From: Gluconobacter cadivus
Lineage (GTDB): Bacteria > Pseudomonadota > Alphaproteobacteria > Acetobacterales > Acetobacteraceae
NCBI RefSeq assembly: GCF_015244745.1
Contig: NZ_JABCQI010000005.1
Coordinates: 182,986 to 246,985, forward strand
Direction: 5' to 3'
DNA length: 64,000 nt
Shown here: piece by piece, positions 54,986 through 62,845 of the stretch
Layout of the letters: every line of letters starts with the position of its first letter
Numbering within the stretch: position 1 is the stretch's first letter
The notes under the pieces: generated by a model
The model's input: only the letters and a program-made list of their open reading frames with translations
Databases searched by the model: none
What the model was told of the DNA's origin: nothing
Position numbers and translations under genes: made by a program

Positions 54986-55059
54986 GTCAGGCCGATCCTA
55001 GACGACGCCTCACGACTCCCGCAATGGGGCGTGAGGACAGTTTCGTCAGCGCCGGGAGA

Positions 55060-55887
55060 TCAACCCCGGTTCAGGGCCTCATGCACGAGCGCGCGCAGAG
55101 TACCGTGAAGGTTGGTGTTTCCGGCAACGACATTCACGTCGTCCGGCAGATCGTGGAGTTCGTTACCGTCCGGATCGGTCGCATAACCACCGGCTTCGCG
55201 GACGAGAAGCAGACCGGCTGCGCAGTCCCACGGCTTGATGCCGAATTCCCAGTAGCCTTCGTAGCGGCCTGCTGCCACCCATGCGAGATCAAGGGCAGCG
55301 GCACCGAAGCGGCGAATCCCTGCGACCTGCGGCATCAGTGCGCCCAGAACGCGGGCGAACGGCAGACGGCTGCTGCTCGGGACCTTCGCAAAGGGAATGC
55401 CCGTTGCGAAAACGGCTTCCAGCATATTGCGGCGGCCGGAGACGCGGAGGCGGCGCTCGTTGAGGAACGCGCCCACGCCCTTTTCGGCCCAGAACATTTC
55501 GTTGGCAGCGGGGTTGTAGACAACCGCCGCGACCAGTTCGATCGATCCGTCCTGAAGTCTGCGCTGAAGGCCGATGGAAATGGCCCAGTGCGGAATGCCG
55601 TGCAGGAAGTTCGTCGTGCCGTCCAGCGGATCGACGATCCAGCGCCAGGTCCAGTTATCCCCGCCCGAAGCGCCGCTTTCTTCCATCAGGAAGGCGTAGC
55701 CCGGCCGCGCACGGCTCAGTTCTTCGCGGAGGATGGTTTCGGCGCGCAGGTCGGCCTGGGAGACGAAATCTCCCGGACCCTTGATGCTGACCTGAAGCTG
55801 TTCGACCTCTGCAAAGTCACGGAGCAGACGGCGCGAGGCCTTCTGCGCGGCGCCCTGCATGACGGCCATGTGCGGGGAGAGACGCAT
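55060..55887 (-). CDS. Inositol monophosphatase family protein (SuhB-like)
   Basis: 275 residues. Metal-site motifs LMEESG (MEE), WIVDPLDGTTNF and WDCAAGLLLVREAGG are all present. The family dephosphorylates inositol phosphate or related sugars in the cytosol; SuhB of E. coli also works in rRNA transcription. It starts 6 bases after efp and is probably co-transcribed, a conserved pairing in Alphaproteobacteria. Confidence 0.93.
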   Translation of the reverse strand: MRLSPHMAVMQGAAQKASRRLLRDFAEVEQLQVSIKGPGDFVSQADLRAETILREELSRARPGYAFLMEESGASGGDNWTWRWIVDPLDGTTNFLHGIPHWAISIGLQRRLQDGSIELVAAVVYNPAANEMFWAEKGVGAFLNERRLRVSGRRNMLEAVFATGIPFAKVPSSSRLPFARVLGALMPQVAGIRRFGAAALDLAWVAAGRYEGYWEFGIKPWDCAAGLLLVREAGGYATDPDGNELHDLPDDVNVVAGNTNLHGTLRALVHEALNRG

Positions 55888-55893
55888 GATGGA

Positions 55894-56460
55894 TCAGTCC
55901 TTCGCGCGTTCGACGTAGGATGCGTCTTCCGTGCGGACAACGATGCGCTCACCGGCTTCGATGAACGGCGGGACCAGCGTCTTGACGCCGTTGGACAGGA
56001 CGGCGGGCTTGTAGGATGAGCTGGCTGTCTGGCCCTTGACCACCGGATCGGCTTCCGTGATTTCCAGCGTCACATGCGGCGGCAGTTCCACGCCCACCGG
56101 GTCGCCTTCGACCAGCTTGACGTTCAGCGGCATGTTGTCCTGCAGGAATGCGAACTGGTCGCCGAAGATGTCCTTGGCGAGGATCAGCTGTTCGAACGTC
56201 TCCGGGTCCATCAGGACAACATTGTCACCATCCATGTAGGAATAGGTGTAGTCCTTGTCTTCCGTCATCAGACGCTCGACGGAGTCAGCCGTTCTCCAGC
56301 GCTCGTTGGTCTTGTTGCCCGTCTTGAGATCGCGCATTTCGACCTGGATGAAGGCGCCACCCTTGCCCGGGGTGATGATCTGCTGCTTGAGAACCGTCCA
56401 GCGGCGACCGTCGTGCTCGATGACCTGGCCGGCCCGGATAAGGTTGGCTTGCTGTTTCAT
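55894..56460 (-). CDS. efp: Elongation factor P
   Basis: 188 residues, three OB-like domains. The modified lysine is Lys33 in TPGKGGAFIQV, and the C-terminus GERIVVRTEDASYVER is typical. EF-P frees ribosomes that stall on consecutive prolines. The genes for its beta-lysylation, epmB and epmA, lie 0.5-3 kb away. Proline-rich proteins in this window, such as the OmpA-like one, are plausible clients. Confidence 0.97.
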   Translation of the reverse strand: MKQQANLIRAGQVIEHDGRRWTVLKQQIITPGKGGAFIQVEMRDLKTGNKTNERWRTADSVERLMTEDKDYTYSYMDGDNVVLMDPETFEQLILAKDIFGDQFAFLQDNMPLNVKLVEGDPVGVELPPHVTLEITEADPVVKGQTASSSYKPAVLSNGVKTLVPPFIEAGERIVVRTEDASYVERAKD

Positions 56461-56676
56461 GCTTGTGTCCTGATGACCCTTGGATAGGGATTTTCTGTCA
56501 CGTCTTGTGGGCTTCTAGCGCCGCACGGGGCTTCTAAGCAAGGCACAAGGGATGCGTAGGCTGCGGGGACTTCAGGAAAGTGTGAAGGAAAGGGGACTTG
56601 GGGCCGCGCGCCGGGCAGGTCATGTCAAACTGTGTGTGCGTCCTGAGGGTCAGGGCGAAACGCAAGGAGAAAACGC

Positions 56677-56985
56677 ATGTACGATATGAAGAACCTCTCG
56701 CGCATTTCCCATCTCGAAGCCAATGCCTCCAAGGGTATGGAGGCTTTCTGGCAGTTCGATCGCGCGGCCTTCGAGGAAGGGGCCGTCAGCGCCCTGACCA
56801 AGCAACTCGCCGCCGTGGCGGTCGCCCTGACGACCCAGTGCCCGTATTGTATTGAACTTCATGTGAAGGCGGCTCGCGAAGCAGGTGCGACGGACGCCCA
56901 GCTTTCTGAAATCGCCCTCGTGGCCGCTGCCATCCGCGCGGGCGGCGCGATCACGCATGCCACGCATATGTTCGAAGCGAAGTAA
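56677..56985 (+). CDS. AhpD-like carboxymuconolactone decarboxylase family protein
   Basis: 102 residues with AAGGAG before the ATG. The redox motif CPYCIELH and the helical core AREAGATDAQLSEIALVAAA mark an AhpD-like protein. Members act as thiol antioxidants. It sits between efp and epmB but in the opposite direction to both, so it is probably controlled separately. Confidence 0.88.
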   Translation: MYDMKNLSRISHLEANASKGMEAFWQFDRAAFEEGAVSALTKQLAAVAVALTTQCPYCIELHVKAAREAGATDAQLSEIALVAAAIRAGGAITHATHMFEAK

Positions 56986-56999
56986 GCGTTTCTTTCGTT

Positions 57000-58058
57000 T
57001 CAGGTGAAGTCGCAAATCTCTCCGTCGGGTGTTGAAACAGCACCCGGAGAGTCGGGCTTGAGATATTCCGGGCCGATCGGGACTTTGCCCCGGCCGCCCG
57101 GAATGTCCAGAACATAGGTTGGCCAGGCGAGACCCGTCACCCGTCCGCGGAGTTGCCGCAGCAGCGCCTGTCCCTCCTCGACCGGAACATGAAAATGCCC
57201 GGTTCCGGCGGCAGCATCCAGATGATGCAGATAATAGGGTTTGACCCGCGCTTTCAGAAACGCCCGCAGAAGGGCTTCCAGACTTTCCACCGTATCGTTG
57301 ACCCCGCGCAGCAGAACGGACTGCGACAGAACCGGAATGGCACGCGACAGCACGGCGCGGATGGCTTTCGTGGCCTTCGGCGTCAGTTCTCTGGCGTGGT
57401 TGGCATGGACCACGAGCCACATGGCGCAGTCCGTTTCCATGGCATCCAGAAGCTCTTCCGTCATGCGGGCGGGATCGGCGACTGGCACGCGGGAATGGAT
57501 GCGGATGGTCTCGATATGGGGCATGTCGGACAGGGACTGCACGATATGCTTTAGTCGGCGGGGCGCCAGCATGAGCGGATCGCCCCCCGTGAGAATGATC
57601 TCACGGATATCGGGATGTTGCCGCACCCAGTCCAACGCGGTTTCGAGTTCCGCATCATTCAAAAGGCCGCCGCCGGGCCCGACATGTTCTCGGCGGAAGC
57701 AGAAGCGGCAATAGAGCGGGCAGACCAGCAGCGGCTTGAGCAGGGCACGATCGGCATAGCGATGCACGATTCCGGGAACGGGCGAGAGCGCATCATCGCC
57801 GATCGGGTCCGTATCTTCGTGCGGCAGTGTGATCAGTTCGCGTGCATCAGGGATGACCTGTCTAGCGATAGGGTCGTCCGGATGGGTGATCAGGTCCTGA
57901 AAGGCAGGCGGAATGGCCATTGTGAAGCGTTCGCCTACCGCTTCGAGCGCTGAACGGTCCGCCTCGTTCGCCAGTCCCGCGTCGATCAGGTCCGAGGGTG
58001 TGCGAAGGGTGGCGCGTTTTGCAGAATGCTTTTGGGCTGTCTTGACCATATCGTGCAT
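57000..58058 (-). CDS. epmB: EF-P lysine 2,3-aminomutase EpmB
   Basis: 352 residues. The radical SAM motif is CPLYCRFCFRREHVG; ILTGGDPLML and RVPVADPARMTEEL follow, and the PLP lysine lies in the C-terminal part. EpmB converts (S)-alpha-lysine to (R)-beta-lysine for EF-P. It is divergent from epmA, with 53 bases between their starts, and is near efp. It is shorter than catabolic lysine 2,3-aminomutase, as EpmB should be. Confidence 0.93.
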   Translation of the reverse strand: MHDMVKTAQKHSAKRATLRTPSDLIDAGLANEADRSALEAVGERFTMAIPPAFQDLITHPDDPIARQVIPDARELITLPHEDTDPIGDDALSPVPGIVHRYADRALLKPLLVCPLYCRFCFRREHVGPGGGLLNDAELETALDWVRQHPDIREIILTGGDPLMLAPRRLKHIVQSLSDMPHIETIRIHSRVPVADPARMTEELLDAMETDCAMWLVVHANHARELTPKATKAIRAVLSRAIPVLSQSVLLRGVNDTVESLEALLRAFLKARVKPYYLHHLDAAAGTGHFHVPVEEGQALLRQLRGRVTGLAWPTYVLDIPGGRGKVPIGPEYLKPDSPGAVSTPDGEICDFT

Positions 58059-58111
58059 GTGATGCCTCTAGCGGTGCGGGTCCCCGTTTTGCAACAGGAG
58101 CGATAGACGCC

Positions 58112-59119
58112 ATGACCGTATTGTCCGCTGGATTGGCCGCTGATTCGGCCCGGATCGCCGAGCGCCTGCCGTTGCTTGAGCGGCGCTCGCAGATGGTGAA
58201 ATCCGTTCGGACCTTCTTTGAAGACCGGGGCTATCTGGAAGTCGAGACGCCCTGCGCCGTTCCTGTTCCGGGAGAAGAGGTCCATCTGCGGTGTTTCAGA
58301 ACCGAGCTTGAACGCCCCGACGGCTCCTGCGAGCCGCGTTTTCTGCATACGAGTCCGGAATTCGCGATGAAGCGGATTGTGGCGGCGACGGGACGCGCCG
58401 TGTTCCAGTTGGCACGCGTCTGGCGCAATGGTGAGGCGAGCAACACGCATGCGCCAGAGTTCACCATGCTGGAATGGTATCGTCCGGGTGCGGATCTGTC
58501 GTCCCTGATGGATGAAACGGAATCTTTCCTGCGGGCTCTTCTGCCGCCTGTGGTGCATCGGGGGATGGATGTCATTGATCTGTCACTCCCCTTCGAACGT
58601 CTGACGATGCAGGCTGCGTTTGCGCGCTATGTAGGGGCGGATCTGCTGGGAACGGCCGGAAATGCCGAGGCCCTTGCCGAGCAGGCGCGTGTTGGTCTGC
58701 GCAACGGGGAGACGTGGGAGGATCTGTTTTTCCGGCTTCTGCTGGAGCGCGTCGAACCCGTGATCGGGCGCGAACGCCCGACGTTCCTGACGCACTGGCC
58801 TGCCGAACAGGCCGCTCTCGCACGACGCGACCCGGCGGACGGGCGCGCGGCTCTGCGGTTTGAACTGTATGTGGGGGGGCTGGAACTGGCGAATGCATTC
58901 GAGGAACTGACGGACCCGGTGGAGCAGCGGGAGCGTTTTGTAACGGACCGCAAGCGCCGTATCGGTCTGTCACCGGATCAGGACTGGCCGGTGGACGAAG
59001 CCTTTTTGGCAGCGTTGCCGGATCTGCCTGCCTGTTCGGGGATTGCGCTCGGGTTTGACCGGCTGGTCATGCTGGCGACAGGGGCGCCGCGGATCAGTGA
59101 CATTTTGTGGTTGGCCTGA
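58112..59119 (+). CDS. epmA: EF-P-(R)-beta-lysine ligase EpmA
   Basis: 335 residues, a class II lysyl-tRNA synthetase-like catalytic domain without the anticodon-binding part. Motif 1 (FFEDRGYLEVETP), motif 2 (VWRNGEASNTHAPEFTMLEW) and motif 3 (GIALGFDRLVMLATG) are present. It attaches beta-lysine to the conserved lysine of EF-P. Divergent from epmB. Confidence 0.95.
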   Translation: MTVLSAGLAADSARIAERLPLLERRSQMVKSVRTFFEDRGYLEVETPCAVPVPGEEVHLRCFRTELERPDGSCEPRFLHTSPEFAMKRIVAATGRAVFQLARVWRNGEASNTHAPEFTMLEWYRPGADLSSLMDETESFLRALLPPVVHRGMDVIDLSLPFERLTMQAAFARYVGADLLGTAGNAEALAEQARVGLRNGETWEDLFFRLLLERVEPVIGRERPTFLTHWPAEQAALARRDPADGRAALRFELYVGGLELANAFEELTDPVEQRERFVTDRKRRIGLSPDQDWPVDEAFLAALPDLPACSGIALGFDRLVMLATGAPRISDILWLA

Positions 59120-59226
59120 TCTTTTCGGAACTTGCAGGAGTTTTAATCCTTCTTTTGCGTCAGAAGGGCTAGAACGTGTCGAAAGAGGAACATGACCGCT
59201 CTACAGCGGCACAGTCGGGGAAGAAT

Positions 59227-59652
59227 ATGATGAAAAAAGTTGGCGTGCTGTCCGTTCTGGTGCTGCTGGGCCTTTCTGCCTGTGAGGTCCCGACCCTTCA
59301 GCAGCGCAAGGTTCTGGATTCCATGGTCGGCAAGTCCGAGGTGGATGTCCTGCGCCAGTTTGGTGTGCCGACCCGCAACTACGATGCGCAGGGCCATACC
59401 TTCCTCGCCTATATCGACAACCAGACGCAGTATTCTCCCGGTGGTGGCTGGGGCTGGGATGGCTGGGGCGGTGGCTGGGGAGGCTGGGGCGGTGGCTGGG
59501 GTGGTATGGGCGGCTGGGGTGGCGGCTGGGGCGGCATGGGTGGATGGGGTGGCGGTTTTCCGTCGACCTATTACAACACAAGCTGTCAGACGACATTCGA
59601 GCTGGTCAGCGGTCATGTCGTCGGATGGACCATGCGTGGGGACGGGTGCTGA
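59227..59652 (+). CDS. Lipoprotein with Gly/Trp-rich repeat
   Basis: 141 residues from ATG 59227; the frame opens at 59176. Lipobox LSAC (Cys19). Residues 20-70 resemble the SmpA/OmlA-like fold (DSMVGKSEVDVLRQFGVPT). Residues 72-110 are made almost only of Gly and Trp, with a few Met and one Asp. A short C-terminal part has two cysteines (NTSCQTTFEL ... GDGC). Likely in the outer membrane; role unknown. Confidence 0.8.
   Translation: MMKKVGVLSVLVLLGLSACEVPTLQQRKVLDSMVGKSEVDVLRQFGVPTRNYDAQGHTFLAYIDNQTQYSPGGGWGWDGWGGGWGGWGGGWGGMGGWGGGWGGMGGWGGGFPSTYYNTSCQTTFELVSGHVVGWTMRGDGC
59440..59556 (+). repeat. Gly/Trp-coding low-complexity repeat
   Basis: About 117 bases of in-frame units such as GGCTGGGGTGGC encode GGW, GGWGG and GGMGGWGGGW. 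Two decapeptide copies (GGMGGWGGGW type) stand in tandem, which suggests growth by slippage. The reading frame is kept. Confidence 0.85.
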
Positions 59653-59708
59653 AACGCCCGACCTGCTCTATGGTCGTCTCTCCCGCTCACAGGATGGTGC
59701 GATCAGGC

Positions 59709-60491
59709 ATGGATGTGCGACTCGATGTTTTCCCTTCAGGACGGTTTCCGGGCTGGGGGAAGGGGCTGAAACTCGGCGTGGGGCTCCTGCTTGGGGCCAC
59801 GCTGTCCGCCTGTGGCGATCCTGACTGGCAGGGCACGGACTGGACGAAGAACTATCAGGACAGTTTCGAAACCCAGATCAGCGCCCGCGCTGCCGCTATG
59901 CCCGGAACGGCCGATAGCGCCTATCAGCCCAGTGCGGACGGGACGCCCAACAGTCCGGTCGCCTATCACTCGCCTCCGATGCTGTCTTATGAGGATCGTC
60001 CGCTTGACGAGAATATCGCGGGTTCTCTGGAACTCAGCGACTACGTCAAGGCGATCCAGGTGGCGAAGCTGGAGCCGTGGATTAGTGGTCCGGGGCCGTA
60101 CACGCTTTTTGCGATTCCCAATGCGGCTATGGAACGTTTGAGTGCGCGCTGGCCCGGTGGGCTGCTGGCTCCGGCCAATCGCGGGCAGCTCGTCCATATT
60201 CTGGGCTACACGATTGCCTATGGAAAATGGAACGAAGCCGCTTTGCGCCGGGCCATCCAACGCAATCATGCCCATGCAATCGGCCTGAAGACCCTGTATG
60301 GCGATCTTTTAGGCGTGGAAGTGTCTCCGCGTACGGGCGAACTGCTGCTCGAGAATGCAGCGGGTGAGACCAACCGTCTGTGGGGCAAGTCTTTCTCGCA
60401 GTCCAATGGCGTTCTTTACTTCACTCAGGACGCGCTTCTGCCGATCCCTACCGTAAAGGTTTCAGCCGGCCGCAAGCACGGCCATCGCTGA
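59709..60491 (+). CDS. Fasciclin-domain lipoprotein
   Basis: About 260 residues from ATG 59709; ATGs at 59670 and 59694 are also possible. Lipobox LSAC (Cys35). A fasciclin domain spans about 115-255: GPYTLFAIPNAAMERL, LVHILGYTIAYGKW, then NGVLYFTQDALLPIP. Fasciclin domains mediate adhesion; bacterial ones are surface or periplasmic. It follows the Gly/Trp-rich lipoprotein. Its end overlaps the convergent ThiE-like gene by 30 bases. Confidence 0.82.
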   Translation: MDVRLDVFPSGRFPGWGKGLKLGVGLLLGATLSACGDPDWQGTDWTKNYQDSFETQISARAAAMPGTADSAYQPSADGTPNSPVAYHSPPMLSYEDRPLDENIAGSLELSDYVKAIQVAKLEPWISGPGPYTLFAIPNAAMERLSARWPGGLLAPANRGQLVHILGYTIAYGKWNEAALRRAIQRNHAHAIGLKTLYGDLLGVEVSPRTGELLLENAAGETNRLWGKSFSQSNGVLYFTQDALLPIPTVKVSAGRKHGHR

Positions 60492-61040
60492 AAATCGCTC
60501 TTTATCCTTGCCATCAAACTGAAGGGGGATGGCAAGGAAATCGGCACCGGCAGTGATTGCTGAGGAAGCATCCGCCGCAGTCGTGACATTCTCCGTGACG
60601 CCCGGAAGTTCCATGACGGAACTCCACCATGTCACGAGCTCCAGATCCCCCGCAGGAAACGCAACATAATCGGCGCCGGATTCGCCTGCTTTCATGGCAT
60701 CGTCGCGGTTGTCGCACGCACAGCCGATCGGCATATCGCTTCCGACGGTTTTGCGAAGAGTGACCAGATCCTCGACACAGGCGACATGCAGCCCATCGCA
60801 GATCCCCAGAAGGGAGTCTGGAGTATTGGACAGCGGAACGCCGACTTCAGGGATCAGGGCGACGCCATTGGCATGGAGCAGGTCCACCAGCTTTGAAAGC
60901 TGCGCTTTCTCTGGCGTCCAGCCGCAGGGCAGCCGAAGAGCGGTGACTTCAGGCAGCGGCAGAATATCGCGGAGCACCTCTAAAGCGGCGTCCATATCAA
61001 AGCCGGCAGGTAAAACGGGGTAGAGATCACAGGCTGTCAT
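60462..61040 (-). CDS. ThiE/TenI-like protein with altered active site
   Basis: 192 residues of TIM-barrel type: IGCACDNRDDAMKAGESGAD followed by YVAFPAGD matches the ThiE layout (CHNxxEAxxAxxxGADY), but the phosphate-binding GPVFPTxTK region reads AFPAGDLELVTWW. A second copy of a ThiE-like protein with this change is known in Alphaproteobacteria near efp and suhB. Thiamine phosphate synthase activity is doubtful. It starts inside the end of the next gene on the same strand. Confidence 0.75.
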   Translation of the reverse strand: MTACDLYPVLPAGFDMDAALEVLRDILPLPEVTALRLPCGWTPEKAQLSKLVDLLHANGVALIPEVGVPLSNTPDSLLGICDGLHVACVEDLVTLRKTVGSDMPIGCACDNRDDAMKAGESGADYVAFPAGDLELVTWWSSVMELPGVTENVTTAADASSAITAGADFLAIPLQFDGKDKERFSAMAVLAAG

Positions 61041-61461
61041 GGGGATGTTCTCGCAGATTGTGGATGCGGGAGCTAGGCGGTCTGAGCGTCAGGAGCCGTC
61101 CGCGGTATCGGTCGTAGGAGTCCAGCGCGCGAAGTTGTGCGGCATTGACCCGGCAGATCGCCCAGCCGACCCCGCAATCCAGCGCCTGTCGTGCCGCTAT
61201 GGGAGACGCGCCGCAATCCAGAACAGATAATCCCGCATGGTCGCCCATGACGTTCAGCCACCAGGGAACGCCAAAGCTGCTGCCTACGCTTTCGACGGAG
61301 AGGGCAAAAAACCGATTTCCCTTGAGCCGGGTGATCCGATCCATCTCATGGCGCGACGAAATGACGAAAACAGGATAGTGAAAGGGCAGGGATGTCCTTG
61401 ACCCCAAAGCGGGATCGGGTCTTTCCTGAGCAACGGGCCGGAGCGGGTCTGTATCGGGCAT
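61027..61461 (-). CDS. Hypothetical protein, coupled to the ThiE-like gene
   Basis: 144 residues from ATG 61461; the frame is open further upstream but that part would overlap the divergent gene. It has no signal peptide. The best-formed stretch is FVISSRHEMDRITRLKGNRFFALSVE (shown here in brief: FVISSRHEMDRI) and VLDCGASPIAARQALDCGVG. I do not recognise a family. It overlaps the ThiE-like gene by 14 bases, so the two are likely translated together. Confidence 0.55.
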   Translation of the reverse strand: MPDTDPLRPVAQERPDPALGSRTSLPFHYPVFVISSRHEMDRITRLKGNRFFALSVESVGSSFGVPWWLNVMGDHAGLSVLDCGASPIAARQALDCGVGWAICRVNAAQLRALDSYDRYRGRLLTLRPPSSRIHNLREHPHDSL

Positions 61462-61496
61462 TTGACTGGCATAATGATTGCAGGAACGGGAAGAAC

Positions 61497-61715
61497 GTGG
61501 CGGTAAACGAGACAGGTATTGCGCAGGACGATAAGACGCTTGAGCGTCTTGAGGAAGCGATGATGCGGATTGCTGCTGCGTCCGAGCGTCATGTGCTGGC
61601 AAAGGAAGCCTGTGAGCGTGCTCTTCATTCCGCGCCTGACCTTTCGGAATTTGCAGCCAATATCGATGCGCTGTGTGCCCGCATTCAGTGCGTGCTGAAC
61701 AGGAAAGAGGGCTGA
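61497..61715 (+). CDS. Small coiled-coil protein upstream of zapA
   Basis: 72 residues from GTG 61497, with GGAACGGGAAG before it. Heptads run through KTLERLEEAMMRIAAASERH. This position before zapA is held in many Alphaproteobacteria by DUF4164-like proteins. It ends 3 bases before zapA. A role in cell division together with ZapA is inferred from position only. Confidence 0.7.
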   Translation: MAVNETGIAQDDKTLERLEEAMMRIAAASERHVLAKEACERALHSAPDLSEFAANIDALCARIQCVLNRKEG

Positions 61716-61718
61716 GCG

Positions 61719-62063
61719 ATGGGACAGGTATCCATTCGCCTTAATGGCTACGTCTATAATGTTGGATGTCAGGATGGCGAAGAAGCCCATCTGTATGACA
61801 TGGCCCGTCATGTCGAAGGCTGGCTTCAGCGGGCCCGGAGTCTGGGTGGTGCTGCAAGCGAATCCAAAACGCTCATGATGGCCGCGCTTCTGATGGCCGA
61901 TGAAATTTTCGAACTGAAGCACCGGCAGATTTCGCCTCAGGCCGAAGCGCAAATCCAGCAGGCCGGACATCTGCTTCAGCGTGAGGGGGCGCGTCAGGAG
62001 CGTCTGGCCCGTCTGGCGGGGCAGGCAGAGCTTCTTGCCTCGGAACTGGAGCGCACTTCCTGA
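61719..62063 (+). CDS. zapA: Cell division protein ZapA
   Basis: 114 residues. The N-terminal fold MGQVSIRLNGYVYNVGCQDG then EEAHLYDMARHV is typical, and a C-terminal coiled coil follows. ZapA cross-links FtsZ filaments at the division ring. The order zapA - 6S RNA - fthC is conserved widely in Proteobacteria. Confidence 0.93.
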   Translation: MGQVSIRLNGYVYNVGCQDGEEAHLYDMARHVEGWLQRARSLGGAASESKTLMMAALLMADEIFELKHRQISPQAEAQIQQAGHLLQREGARQERLARLAGQAELLASELERTS

Positions 62064-62113
62064 TTCTTCAAGGTTTGCATTGAATATCGGGCCGGACAGT
62101 CTAATATAAGTGA

Positions 62114-62240
62114 TGGAGCTGCCTGGTGCGTCAGGCAAATCATCCCCCGGGCCGATAAGCATTCCTACGGGAACTGGCTCTGTCGTGGCCCTGGTCACGT
62201 TAACCGGTGCCCACCTGCACTTGCAGGTCTAGGAGGGCTG
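62114..62240 (+). ncRNA. ssrS: 6S RNA
   Basis: The space between zapA and fthC holds a structured stretch with GGGCCGATAAGC, TTCCTACGGGAA and ACCTGCACTTGCAGGT hairpins, as in alphaproteobacterial 6S RNA. A promoter (TTGAAT 62080-62085, TAATAT 62102-62107) gives a start near 62114. 6S RNA mimics an open promoter and binds the housekeeping RNA polymerase. Exact ends are estimated. Confidence 0.78.
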
Positions 62241-62255
62241 AAAAGACCAACGGCT

Positions 62256-62834
62256 TTGGCGGCTCCACAGATTTCCGAAATCGACGTTCTGAAAAAAAAA
62301 CTGCGCCGCAAAATGGCCGAATATCGGCAGGGGCTGCCTTCTGAAGACGACGAAAAGCTGTGCGGTTTTCTTTTAAAAGAAATTCTCGCACAGCCTGCTC
62401 GAAAAATTGCTGCAGTCTGGCCTCTTGCCGAAGAAGTCGATCTTCGCCCCCTGTGTCATGCTCTGTCTGAAGCCGGGCGTCAGGTTCTGTTGCCTGAAAC
62501 CACACCAAAAGGTTCTCCTTTGATCTTCAGGCGCTGGACGCCTTCATCTTCCATGATTGCGGGCCGTTTCGGAACATTGCATCCGGAGGGTAATGTTGAC
62601 GTTCCAGATCTTGTTCTCGTGCCATTTCTGGCATTTGACCGTTTTGGTTACAGGCTTGGATATGGCGGCGGCTATTATGACCGTACTTTGGCCGCACTGA
62701 ATGTTCCGGCGATCGGCTTCGGCTTTGCCGGTCAGCAGATCGATGCCGTTCCCACAGGTCCGTACGATATTCCGTTAAAAACGATCGTGACGGAGTGTGG
62801 AATCATCCGGACTGATAACCCAAAATCTTTATGA
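62256..62834 (+). CDS. 5-formyltetrahydrofolate cyclo-ligase
   Basis: 192 residues. The signature is FDRFGYRLGYGGGYYDRTL, and basic residues KKKLRRKM at the start bind ATP. It converts 5-formyl-THF to methenyl-THF. The TTG start at 62256 lies 19 bases after AGGAGG, which is far; ATG 62313 would cut the conserved N-terminus. It is immediately behind the 6S RNA, the usual place (ygfA in E. coli). Confidence 0.92.
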   Translation: MAAPQISEIDVLKKKLRRKMAEYRQGLPSEDDEKLCGFLLKEILAQPARKIAAVWPLAEEVDLRPLCHALSEAGRQVLLPETTPKGSPLIFRRWTPSSSMIAGRFGTLHPEGNVDVPDLVLVPFLAFDRFGYRLGYGGGYYDRTLAALNVPAIGFGFAGQQIDAVPTGPYDIPLKTIVTECGIIRTDNPKSL

Positions 62835-62845
62835 AAGACTGACTG

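Noticed and set aside
59440..59556. CRISPR-like or satellite repeat
   Set aside because: The repeat is in frame, has no spacers and encodes Gly/Trp units of a lipoprotein.
61284..62198. 304-residue minus-strand frame over zapA and the 6S RNA
   Set aside because: It would cover zapA, its upstream gene and a structured RNA; it has no recognisable motif.
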